From Thermoflexus sp. (GTDB lineage Bacteria; Chloroflexota; Anaerolineae; Thermoflexales; Thermoflexaceae), in the NCBI GenBank assembly GCA_017743605.1, contig JAGHYO010000133.1:1-6513 (forward strand): 6,513 nt of DNA. Direction: 5' to 3'. Position 1 is the stretch's first letter, and each line of letters begins with the position of its first letter. The position numbers and the translations under genes are program-made. This document shows, piece after piece, positions 1-6,409 of the stretch. Under the pieces are notes generated by a model. The model did no database searches. It was not told the DNA's origin and worked only from the letters and a program-made list of their open reading frames with translations.

Positions 1-7
1 CGGCCAG

Positions 8-61
8 CGGTCGGCCTGCGCCGACCGAAGGAGATCCTTGGCGTCGGCGGAGGCCGACGCC
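8..61. repeat. Two tandem GC-rich hairpins with a shared core, upstream of lysJ
   Basis: Two inverted repeats lie 33 nt apart. The first has arms CGGTCGGC (8-15) and GCCGACCG (20-27) around loop CTGC. The second has arms GGCGTCGGC (40-48) and GCCGACGCC (53-61) around loop GGAG. Both contain the core GTCGGC-N4-GCCGAC, so arm 20-25 could also pair with 43-48, giving mutually exclusive folds. No T-run follows either hairpin, so they do not look like simple intrinsic terminators. They could be a leader structure for lysJ, a REP-like repeat, or the tail of an upstream gene whose end is not visible. One + frame has a stop at 81-83, but its short Pro/Arg-rich tail is not recognisable. The inverted repeats are directly visible; any function is unproven. 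Confidence 0.5.
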
Positions 62-111
62 CGGCGCGCCAGCGCCTACCTAAGCCCATTTCGATCGGCA
101 ACCACTCGCGG

Positions 112-118
112 AAGGAGG
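112..118 (+). promoter_or_regulatory. Ribosome binding site of lysJ (decides the start)
   Basis: AAGGAGG lies 6 nt before the ATG at 125. This supports that start over the upstream in-frame TTG at 38. The TTG would add 29 low-complexity, Arg/Ala-rich residues and has only a tight 4-nt spacing from its own AAGGAG (28-33). Confidence 0.75.
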
Positions 119-124
119 AGGGCG

Positions 125-1324
125 ATGGACGTGCGGACGATCGAGGGACGCTACACCAGCGGGGTTTACCCCAAGCGAGAGCTCGTTCTGGTCCGCGGCG
201 AGGGCGCTTACGTGTGGGATGAAGCGGGACGGCGCTACCTCGACGCCACCGGCGGTCAGGGCGCAGCCCTCCTGGGCCACAACCCGCCGGCGGTCCGCGC
301 GGCCCTCTGGAAGCAAATGCAGCGCCTGATGGTCTGCCCGGAGATCTTTTACAACGATCAGCGGGCCGCCCTTCTTTGGGCGCTTCAGGAGGTGCTGCCG
401 GGGAACCGAGAGTGGCGGATCTTCCTCTGCAACTCCGGCGCCGAGGCGGTGGAGGCCGCCCTCAAGTTCGCCCGCCTCCGCACCGGGCGGTCGGAGATCA
501 TCGCCGCCCGTCGGGCCTTCCACGGCCGCACCATGGGCGCCCTCTCGGCCACCTGGAACCCGGCCTACCGCCAGCCCTTCGAGCCGCTGGTCCCCGGCTT
601 CCGCCACATCCCCTTCAACGACGTCGCCGCCCTGGAGGCCGCCATCGGCCCTCAGACCGCCGCGGTGATCCTGGAACCGATCCAGGGAGAGGGAGGCGTA
701 TGGCCGGCGGATCCCGCCTTCCTGCAAGCAGCGCGGGCGTTGTGCGACCGCTTCGGGGCGCTGCTGATCTTCGATGAGGTGCAGACCGGGTGCGGGCGGA
801 CGGGGCGCTGGTTCGCGGCGGAGCACTTCGGCGTGGTCCCGGATCTGCTCGCCCTCGGCAAGGGGTTGGCCGGGGGGTTCCCCATCGGCGCCCTCGCCTT
901 CCCGGCGGAGTGGGGCGCGATGCCTGCGGGCGCCCACGGCTCCACCTTCGGCGGGAACCCGATGGCCTGCGCTGCGGCCCGGGCGACCCTGGAGACGATC
1001 CATCGAGAGCGTCTGGTGGAGCGGGCGGAGCGGCTCGGCGCAGATTTCTTGGAGCGCCTCCGCCAGCTCCGATCCCCGCTGATCCGGGAGGTCCGCGGCC
1101 TGGGCCTGATGGTGGGCGTGTCCCTGCGGGTCCGCGCCACGCCGGTCCTACGCCAACTGATGGCGCAGGGCGTGCTGGCGCTCCCCGGCGGGCCGGACAC
1201 CGTCCGTTTCCTGCCGCCCCTGATCGTAGAAGAGGACCACCTCGCGGAGATCACCGCGGCCCTTGAGGAAGCTCTGGCCGAAACCCGCCTTCCCGTTCCC
1301 TCCGCGCTGGAGGAAATCGCATGA
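125..1324 (+). CDS. lysJ: [LysW]-aminoadipate semialdehyde transaminase (class III PLP aminotransferase)
   Basis: This cytosolic PLP enzyme (399 aa) should transfer an amino group from glutamate to the semialdehyde of the aminoadipate chain carried on LysW, giving LysW-lysine. The class III / ArgD-LysJ signature is complete. NSGAEAVE (103-110) is the PLP-phosphate region and FHGRTMGALSAT (132-143) follows it. FDEVQTGCGRTG (216-227) carries the Asp that contacts the PLP ring nitrogen. ALGKGLAGG has the Schiff-base Lys246, GSTFGGNP is at 272-279, and RFLPPL (361-366) holds the C-terminal carboxylate-binding Arg. Length matches family members of about 390-400 aa. The N-terminal TSGVYPKR is typical of ArgD/LysJ proteins. 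Sequence alone does not separate LysJ from acetylornithine aminotransferase (ArgD). The lysine role comes from the adjacent lysK, homocitrate synthase and homoaconitase genes, and a dual lysine/arginine role is possible. The gene overlaps lysK by ATGA, implying translational coupling. Confidence 0.88.
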   Translation: MDVRTIEGRYTSGVYPKRELVLVRGEGAYVWDEAGRRYLDATGGQGAALLGHNPPAVRAALWKQMQRLMVCPEIFYNDQRAALLWALQEVLPGNREWRIFLCNSGAEAVEAALKFARLRTGRSEIIAARRAFHGRTMGALSATWNPAYRQPFEPLVPGFRHIPFNDVAALEAAIGPQTAAVILEPIQGEGGVWPADPAFLQAARALCDRFGALLIFDEVQTGCGRTGRWFAAEHFGVVPDLLALGKGLAGGFPIGALAFPAEWGAMPAGAHGSTFGGNPMACAAARATLETIHRERLVERAERLGADFLERLRQLRSPLIREVRGLGLMVGVSLRVRATPVLRQLMAQGVLALPGGPDTVRFLPPLIVEEDHLAEITAALEEALAETRLPVPSALEEIA

Positions 1325-2409
1325 CCGCACAGGGGGCCCTCTCCATCCCCGATGAGGAAGCCTGCCGCCTGGTGGAGGAGCTGGTGCGCATCCCCAGCCC
1401 TTCCGGCGCGGAACGGGAGGCCGCCGCCTTTCTGGTGGGCTGGATGCAACACCATGGCTTCACTGCGTGGATCGACGAGGCCGGCAACGCCATCGGGGTC
1501 CTCGGGGGAGGCCCCCGCACGCTGATGCTGCTGGGCCATCTGGACACCTTCGCCGGGGAGATCCCGGTGCAGGTAGTGGACGGCCGCCTCTACGGCCGGG
1601 GCGCTGTGGACGCCAAAGGGCCCCTCGCCGCAGCCCTCGTCGCCGTTGCCCGCGTCGGCTCATGTCCTGGATGGCGCTGGGCCGTGGTCGGGGCGGTGGA
1701 GGAGGAAGCCGCCACCTCCCGGGGCGCGCGCCACCTGCTGCGCACGTGGCCGCCGCCGGAGATGGTCCTCATCTTGGAGCCCAGCGGGGCCAACGCCATC
1801 ACCCTGGGCTACAAGGGGCGGATGATCCTCCACACCCGTCTGGAGGCCCCCCATCGGCACACCGCGGTGCCCGAGCCAGGGCCCGCGGAACGGCTGGTGG
1901 AGCTTTGGCTCGCCCTGCGGGAGCAGGCCCGCGCGGCTTCCCCCGGCGCCGCGCTCTTCGAACAGGTCACGCCCTCCCTCCGCCGGGTGATCGCCGACGG
2001 CGACGGCCTCCGGGAGTGGGCCGAGATGACCATCGGGTTCCGGCTTCCGGAGGCCTGGCCGCCGGAACGGTGGCGGGAGGCCATCCGGCCGACTTTGGAG
2101 GCTGCCGGGGCGATCTGGCGGACCGAGGGGGAGGAGCCGGCCTGGCGGGCCTCCGCGGACAGCTCCCTGGTGCGGGCGTTGCTGGAGGGGATCCGTGGGG
2201 AAGGCATGCGGCCGCGGTTGCTGCTGAAGTCGGGAACCTCCGACATGAACGTCGTGGGCCCGGCGTGGCGCTGCCCAATCGCCGCCTACGGGCCCGGCGA
2301 TGCCCGGCTCGACCACACGCCGGAGGAGCACATCGTCCTGGCGGAATACCTTCAAGGCGTTCGCGTGCTGACCCGCGCCCTGAAGTGGATCGCTGAGGGC
2401 GAGCGGTGA
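1321..2409 (+). CDS. lysK: [LysW]-lysine hydrolase (M20 metallopeptidase family)
   Basis: This zinc- or cobalt-dependent M20-family deacylase (362 aa) should cleave the bond between the LysW C-terminal glutamate and lysine, releasing free lysine in the last pathway step. LLGHLDTFAG supplies the metal ligand His73 and the adjacent Asp75. GRGAVDAKGP supplies the bridging Asp97. The EEEA run around 127-129 holds the catalytic Glu and its neighbouring ligand. LEPSG supplies Glu153, and EEH near 335-337 supplies the last His ligand. KSGTSDMN (303-310) is characteristic of the LysK/ArgE-like branch. The ligand assignment is by analogy with DapE/ArgE, not a structure. The start is the ATG overlapping the lysJ stop, with GGAGG at 1309-1313 inside the lysJ end, 7 nt upstream. 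DapE or ArgE are alternatives, but the neighbours favour LysK. It could also act on LysW-ornithine. Confidence 0.88.
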   Translation: MTAQGALSIPDEEACRLVEELVRIPSPSGAEREAAAFLVGWMQHHGFTAWIDEAGNAIGVLGGGPRTLMLLGHLDTFAGEIPVQVVDGRLYGRGAVDAKGPLAAALVAVARVGSCPGWRWAVVGAVEEEAATSRGARHLLRTWPPPEMVLILEPSGANAITLGYKGRMILHTRLEAPHRHTAVPEPGPAERLVELWLALREQARAASPGAALFEQVTPSLRRVIADGDGLREWAEMTIGFRLPEAWPPERWREAIRPTLEAAGAIWRTEGEEPAWRASADSSLVRALLEGIRGEGMRPRLLLKSGTSDMNVVGPAWRCPIAAYGPGDARLDHTPEEHIVLAEYLQGVRVLTRALKWIAEGER

Positions 2410-2425
2410 GAGACCGATCCCGATG

Positions 2426-2433
2426 AAAGGAGG
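2426..2433 (+). promoter_or_regulatory. Ribosome binding site of the homocitrate synthase gene (decides the start)
   Basis: AAAGGAGG lies 7 nt before the ATG at 2441. An in-frame ATG at 2423 would place this sequence inside the coding region as codons 2-4 and has no comparable site of its own. The start at 2441 is therefore preferred. Confidence 0.8.
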
Positions 2434-2440
2434 GAGCACG

Positions 2441-3616
2441 ATGCCGCTGGATCAGTTCTACATCATCGAGTCGACCCTCCGGGAGGGGGAGCAGTTCGTC
2501 GGGGCCCACTTCTCCACCGAGGACAAGATCCGCGTCGCCCAGGCCCTGGACGAATTCGGCGTGGAGTATATCGAGCTCACCAACCCCTCCGCCTCGCCGA
2601 AGAGCTTCGAGGACTGCCGTACCATCGCCCGGCTGGGGCTGCGGTGCAAGGTGCTCACCCACATCCGCTGCCATCCGGAGGACGCCCAGCGCGCCCTGGA
2701 GACCGAGGTGGACGGCATCGACGTGGTCATCGGCGTCTCCTCGTATCTGAGGCGGTTCAGCCACGGGATGAGCGTGGAGGAGATCATCGATCGGGCCGCC
2801 GAGGTGCTTGCCTTCATCCGGGAGCAGGCCCCCCACATCGAGCTGCGCTTCTCCACCGAGGACACCTTCCGCAGCGATCCAGCGGATCTCCTGCGCGTGT
2901 ATCTGGCAGTGGACCGGCTCGGTGTGGTGAATCGTCTGGGGATCGCCGACACGGTGGGCATCGCCACCCCAAGCCAGGTGGCCTGGCTGGTAGGCACCCT
3001 GCGGCGGTTGACCCAGGCCGACATCGAGTTCCACGGCCACAACGACACGGGCTGCGCCATCGCCAACGCCTTCGCCGCCCTGGAGGCCGGCGCCACCCAC
3101 ATCGACACCACCGTGCTGGGCATCGGGGAGCGCAACGGGATCACCCCCCTGGGCGGCTTCATCGCCCGGATGTATACGATCCACCGGGACCTGGTGCGGC
3201 GCAAGTATAACCTCAAGAAGCTGCGGGAGCTGGAGCAGACGGTGGCGGAGATGGTGGGCGTCGAGATCCCCTTCAACAACTACATCACCGGCCTGGCCGC
3301 CTTCACCCACAAGGCCGGCATCCACGCAAAGGCCATCCTGAACAACCCAGAGACCTACGAGGCCCTGGATCCTCAGGACTTCGGGATGACCCGCTACATC
3401 TCCATCGCCCACCGGCTGACTGGATGGAACGCCGTGAAGGCGCGGGCGGAGCAGCTGGGGCTGAGCCTGAGCGACGAGCGGATCCGGGAGATCACCGTCC
3501 ACATCAAGGCCCTGGCGGACGAGAAGCGGATCACCCTGAACGACGTGGATGAGATGCTCCGGCGATGGGCGGACGGAAACGGGAATCCGGATCCGGCGAT
3601 GGAGGCGCAGGGATGA
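2441..3616 (+). CDS. hcs: Homocitrate synthase
   Basis: This enzyme (391 aa) condenses acetyl-CoA with 2-oxoglutarate to homocitrate, the committed and usually lysine-inhibited first step of the AAA pathway. It is a DRE-TIM metallolyase: STLREGEQF (11-19) has the Arg14-Glu15 pair typical of homocitrate synthases in place of the RDG of isopropylmalate synthases. HGHND (198-202) gives the metal-binding His198 and His200. GERNGITPLGGF (229-240) is the second family signature. RFSTEDTFRS (136-145) resembles the homocitrate-synthase motif RFSSEDSFRS, and FTHKAGIHAKA (288-298) probably holds the catalytic His. The C-terminal LeuA regulatory domain is absent, as in Thermus homocitrate synthase, so any lysine inhibition would act at the active site. 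The stop overlaps the lysT start by ATGA. Isopropylmalate, citramalate and nitrogenase-type (NifV) synthases are less likely, given the Glu15 motif and the neighbours. Confidence 0.92.
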   Translation: MPLDQFYIIESTLREGEQFVGAHFSTEDKIRVAQALDEFGVEYIELTNPSASPKSFEDCRTIARLGLRCKVLTHIRCHPEDAQRALETEVDGIDVVIGVSSYLRRFSHGMSVEEIIDRAAEVLAFIREQAPHIELRFSTEDTFRSDPADLLRVYLAVDRLGVVNRLGIADTVGIATPSQVAWLVGTLRRLTQADIEFHGHNDTGCAIANAFAALEAGATHIDTTVLGIGERNGITPLGGFIARMYTIHRDLVRRKYNLKKLRELEQTVAEMVGVEIPFNNYITGLAAFTHKAGIHAKAILNNPETYEALDPQDFGMTRYISIAHRLTGWNAVKARAEQLGLSLSDERIREITVHIKALADEKRITLNDVDEMLRRWADGNGNPDPAMEAQG

Positions 3617-4941
3617 GCGGGCAGACCTTCGCCCAGAAGGCCATCGCCCGGGCGGCTGGGCTCCCCCGCGTGGCGGTGGGGCAGATCGTGGATGTGCGCC
3701 CCGATCTCATCCTCAGCCACGACAACACCGCCGCCATCGCCGCCATGTTCTACCGGCTGGGCCTGAAAAAGGTGCACGACCCGGACCGCCTGGCCATCAC
3801 CCTGGATCACGCGGTGCCGCCGCCCACCCCGCGCCACGCACAGAACCACGCGGAGATCCGCCGCTTCGTGGCTGAGCAGGGCATCCGCAACTTCTTCGAG
3901 GCCGGGCGGGGGATCTGCCATCAGGTGCTGAGCGAGGAGGCCCTGGTGCTCCCCGGTCGGATGATCCTGGGCGCCGACAGCCACACCACCCACTTCGGCT
4001 GGATGGGCGCCTTCGGAGCCGGAGTGGGGCGCAGCGAAGTGCTGGTCCTCTGGGCCACCGGGGAGATCTGGCTCCGGGTGCCGGAAAGCATCCGCATCAC
4101 CCTGACCGGGCGCCTGCCCCCCGGCGTGACGGCCAAGGACCTGTGCCTCCGGATCTTCCGCGATCTGGGAGCCGACGGCGGGCTGTATCGCTCCGTGGAG
4201 TTCACCGGGGAGGGGATTCGCCATCTCTCGGTGGAGAGCCGCATGGTGATCGCCAATTTCATGGCCGAGTTCGGGGTCAAGAACGCCTACCTCCCGCCCG
4301 ACGACCGTGTCTTCGACTGGCTGGCCCCGCGCCAGGCCCGACGGACCGGAGAACCTGTGGAGCAGGCCCGCGAGGGCATCGCCGCCGGCGCCCTGTATCC
4401 AGATCCGGATGCGCCCTATGAGGCGGAACACGTCTACTGCCTGGAGGATCTGGAGCCGATGGTGGCCTGCCCGCACTCCGTCGATCACGTGCGCCCCCTC
4501 CGGGAGGTCGCCGGGACCCGCATCGACATGGCCTTCATCGGCACCTGCACCAACGGGCGCCTGGAGGACATCGCGGCGGCGGCGGAGATCCTGCGCGGGC
4601 GGCGGATCGCCCCGGGCGTGCGCCTGCTGGTCATCCCCGCCTCCCGGGAGGTCCTGGAGGAGGCCCTGCGGCGGGGCTTCATCCAGACCCTGGTGGAAGC
4701 GGGGGCGATGATCGGGGTTCCGGGCTGCGGCCCGTGCATGGGCAACCATATGGGGATCCCGGCCCCCGGGGAGGTCGTGATCTCCTCCGGCAGCCGGAAC
4801 TTCCGGGGGCGAATGGGGACGCCGGACGCGGAGATCTACCTGGCCAGCCCGGCGGTGGTGGCCGCCAGCGCCCTGCGGGGGGTGATCACGGACCCGCGGG
4901 AGATCACATCTGGAAACACCGATGTTCAAGGAGCCGAATGA
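3613..4941 (+). CDS. lysT: Homoaconitase large subunit (aconitase superfamily, 4Fe-4S)
   Basis: This large, iron-sulfur subunit (442 aa) pairs with LysU to convert homocitrate to homoisocitrate through cis-homoaconitate. The three cluster cysteines are present: Cys312 in GTCTNGR, and Cys372 and Cys375 in PGCGPCMG. ADSHTTHFGWMGAFGAGVG (121-139) and SRNFRGRMG (394-402) are the other family signatures. Length fits LeuC/LysT-type large subunits of about 420-470 aa. LeuC (isopropylmalate isomerase) is the main alternative. Placement directly after homocitrate synthase, with an ATGA overlap, favours homoaconitase, and some such enzymes accept both substrate types. GGAGG at 3601-3605 lies 7 nt before this ATG; an in-frame ATG at 3565 would give a Gly/Arg-rich extension inside the previous gene and is rejected. 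The gene ends tail-to-tail over the DUF4058 gene, and its last 10 or so residues lie beyond the part I recognise as conserved. Confidence 0.88.
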   Translation: MSGQTFAQKAIARAAGLPRVAVGQIVDVRPDLILSHDNTAAIAAMFYRLGLKKVHDPDRLAITLDHAVPPPTPRHAQNHAEIRRFVAEQGIRNFFEAGRGICHQVLSEEALVLPGRMILGADSHTTHFGWMGAFGAGVGRSEVLVLWATGEIWLRVPESIRITLTGRLPPGVTAKDLCLRIFRDLGADGGLYRSVEFTGEGIRHLSVESRMVIANFMAEFGVKNAYLPPDDRVFDWLAPRQARRTGEPVEQAREGIAAGALYPDPDAPYEAEHVYCLEDLEPMVACPHSVDHVRPLREVAGTRIDMAFIGTCTNGRLEDIAAAAEILRGRRIAPGVRLLVIPASREVLEEALRRGFIQTLVEAGAMIGVPGCGPCMGNHMGIPAPGEVVISSGSRNFRGRMGTPDAEIYLASPAVVAASALRGVITDPREITSGNTDVQGAE

Positions 4942-5741
4942 CCCGGATGCGTCGCCCGCTGCGCCAGCCCGCGCCGGACCTGATCCTGCGCCCACTGCGC
5001 ATCCGCCGGCGGGAGCGGCGGGGGCGGGATCGGCCCGGTGTAATCGATCTGCTCCGCATAGCGAGCGCGTTCGTAAACCTCGTCGAGGGCTTTCTGCAAG
5101 TCCAGGGGCACATCCGGGAACGGGGGCCGCAACGGAACCGCCACCACCGGCAGGGGATCCCGCAGATCGATGAACCAGACCAGCAGGCCGGGATGTTGCG
5201 GCCGGTAGAGGGCGACCACGTAATCGCTGCGCCCGGCCAGGGGCTCGGGCCGGCTTCCCGCCCGGAGCAGATCGATCTCCAGCCAGTTGGCGCCGCCCTG
5301 CAGGAGCAGCCGGCGCTTCTCCTGCATGGCCTGCTGTCCCCGCGATCCCTTCACCTTGTTGGCCGGAGACAACACCTCGATCGCGGTGACGACCTGATGC
5401 GTGCGGGCGTCCCGGATCTCCAGGTAGGCGTCCCGGATCTCGGGCTCGACCAGTATCTCCACCACTGCCGGCCTGGCGATGGCTGGCCGCCCGGGCCACC
5501 CGACCGGGGCCTCGGACTCGCGGGGAGCCCGGGTAATCACGACATCCGGGATCAGAGCCGGATAGCCCGGATCGTCCACCGGCGAGGTGATGTAAACCCG
5601 TTGCTCCACCCGCACGTAAAAGTGCGGGGCCAGAACGGGGGCCAGCGGAGCGCGGATCGCCTCGATCAGCCCGTGATGCACATCCGGCCACAGCGTCGGA
5701 TCTTCCAGATAAGGGTCCATGCCCGGAAAGGGGGAGGGCAT
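4926..5741 (-). CDS. DUF4058 family protein, unknown function
   Basis: This 271-aa protein has the DUF4058 hallmarks. The N-terminus is MPSPFPGMDPYLED, followed by a Trp-Pro-Asp-x-His-His stretch (18-23). IPDVVI is at 64-69, IEVLSPANK at 121-129, KRRLLL after 141, NWLEIDLLR at 152-160, and a Pro-rich tail ends in an ADAQWAQDQV-like stretch. There is no signal peptide or membrane segment, so it is probably cytosolic. Its role is unknown. The spacing of Asp66, Glu122, Lys129/Lys142 and the following EID resembles Uma2-like PD-(D/E)XK nucleases, which is inference only. The start has GGAGG (complement of 5748-5752) 6 nt upstream and a good promoter. It is convergent with lysT (16-bp overlap) and divergent from lysU, so it has no evident part in lysine synthesis. 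Base composition looks like its neighbours', so recent transfer is not obvious. Confidence 0.88.
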   Translation of the reverse strand: MPSPFPGMDPYLEDPTLWPDVHHGLIEAIRAPLAPVLAPHFYVRVEQRVYITSPVDDPGYPALIPDVVITRAPRESEAPVGWPGRPAIARPAVVEILVEPEIRDAYLEIRDARTHQVVTAIEVLSPANKVKGSRGQQAMQEKRRLLLQGGANWLEIDLLRAGSRPEPLAGRSDYVVALYRPQHPGLLVWFIDLRDPLPVVAVPLRPPFPDVPLDLQKALDEVYERARYAEQIDYTGPIPPPPLPPADAQWAQDQVRRGLAQRATHPGHSAP

Positions 5742-5798
5742 CTCCGGCCTCCGACGGGAACTGAAGGATCAGCAGCGCTCAAGCCCATGCTCGGTTCC

Positions 5799-5827
5799 AT
5801 TGTATCGGATCCACCTTTCGATGTCAT
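5799..5827 (-). promoter_or_regulatory. Sigma70-like promoter driving the DUF4058 gene
   Basis: Read on the - strand, the -35 hexamer is ATGACA (5822-5827; 5 of 6 matches to TTGACA). The -10 hexamer is TACAAT (5799-5804; 5 of 6 to TATAAT). The spacer is the ideal 17 nt. Initiation would fall near 5792, leaving a leader of about 50 nt before the ATG at 5741. In such GC-rich DNA a match this good is unlikely to be incidental, but no transcript data are available. Confidence 0.6.
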
Positions 5828-5855
5828 CAAGAGGACCTGAGAATCCCGATCGGTC

Positions 5856-5861
5856 AGGAGG
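5856..5861 (+). promoter_or_regulatory. Ribosome binding site of lysU
   Basis: AGGAGG lies 9 nt before the ATG at 5871. lysU therefore has an independent initiation signal and does not overlap an upstream gene, unlike lysK and lysT. I found no convincing + strand promoter between 5742 and 5870, so how lysU is transcribed is open. Confidence 0.7.
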
Positions 5862-5870
5862 GGATCGATC

Positions 5871-6401
5871 ATGCGATGGCGGGGACGCGTGTGGAAATAT
5901 GGGGACCACGTCAACACCGATGTGATCTTCCCGGGCAAATACACGTATACGATCACCGACCCGGCGGAGATGGCCCGGCACGCGCTGGAGGATCTCGACC
6001 CTCGCTTCGCCCGCGAGGTGCGGCCCGGGGACATCATCGTGGCGGGGCGGAACTGGGGGTGCGGCTCCTCCCGGGAGCAGGCGGTGATCGCCCTGAAGGC
6101 CGCGGGGGTGCGAGCCATCGTCGCCAAATCCTTCGCCCGCATCTACTTCCGCAACGCCGTCAACCACGGCCTGCTGCCCATCGTCTGCCCGGAGGCCGTG
6201 GAGGCCATCGAGCCCGGTGAGGAGATCGAGATCGACCTGGAGGCGCACCGCATTCACAATCGCGCAGGGAGCTTCTCCTTCCCGCCCCTCTCCCCCACGA
6301 TCCGAGAGATCCTGGAGGCTGGGGGGCTGCTCCCCATGCTCTGCCGCCGGCTGGGCCTGCCGCTCCCTCCAGAAAGCTTCGGAGGAGCCGGCGGCGACTG
6401 A
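5871..6401 (+). CDS. lysU: Homoaconitase small subunit (LeuD/LysU family)
   Basis: This swivel-domain subunit (176 aa) completes the homoaconitase with LysT and carries the catalytic Ser loop and the substrate-discriminating loop. NTDVIFPGKYTY (15-26) is the substrate-loop region. GRNWGCGSSREQA (59-71) contains the Ser loop expected to bind substrate and act as base. KSFARIYFRNAVNHGLLPI (86-104) is the family's second conserved block. Length fits LeuD/LysU small subunits of about 160-170 aa. The loop after PGKY reads Thr-Tyr-Thr. From memory, archaeal homoaconitase has YLRT there and isopropylmalate isomerases have YLVY or YLVM, so substrate choice cannot be read from it. The pathway neighbours favour homoaconitase, with isopropylmalate or dimethylmalate-type dehydratase as alternatives. 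It is separated from lysT by the antisense DUF4058 gene and followed by a hairpin terminator. Confidence 0.85.
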   Translation: MRWRGRVWKYGDHVNTDVIFPGKYTYTITDPAEMARHALEDLDPRFAREVRPGDIIVAGRNWGCGSSREQAVIALKAAGVRAIVAKSFARIYFRNAVNHGLLPIVCPEAVEAIEPGEEIEIDLEAHRIHNRAGSFSFPPLSPTIREILEAGGLLPMLCRRLGLPLPPESFGGAGGD

Positions 6402-6409
6402 AACGAAGC

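Noticed and set aside
1..83. Possible 3' end of an upstream gene with a stop at 81-83
   Set aside because: The visible tail is short, Pro/Arg-rich and matches none of the expected neighbours (LysX, LysY, LysZ), and the hairpins suggest non-coding DNA. It cannot be supported from this fragment.
38..124. Upstream TTG start extending lysJ by 29 residues
   Set aside because: The extension is Arg/Ala-rich, overlaps the second hairpin and is not typical of the family. The ATG at 125 has a better-placed AAGGAGG.
1967..3502. - strand open frame (511 codons) opposite lysK and hcs
   Set aside because: It is antisense to two recognised enzymes, has low-complexity His/Gly/Pro-rich translation, and lacks a plausible ribosome binding site or motif.
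3394..5691. Very long - strand open frame (765 codons) spanning hcs, lysT and the DUF4058 region
   Set aside because: It runs antisense to clearly recognised genes, its translation is Gly/Ala/Arg/Pro/His-rich with no family signature, and long antisense frames are expected in GC-rich coding DNA where stop triplets are rare.
4734..5840. + strand open frame (368 codons) from inside lysT through the DUF4058 region
   Set aside because: Across DUF4058 it is exactly codon-for-codon antisense to that gene and stays open because the gene avoids TTA, CTA and TCA codons. The translation resembles no family. Only the start-like signal near 4938 is kept as a finding.
5843..5865. Hairpin ATCCC/GGGAT that might mask the lysU ribosome binding site
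   Set aside because: Only five base pairs around a 13-nt loop and overlapping just the edge of AGGAGG. This is too weak to claim as a riboswitch or RNA thermometer.
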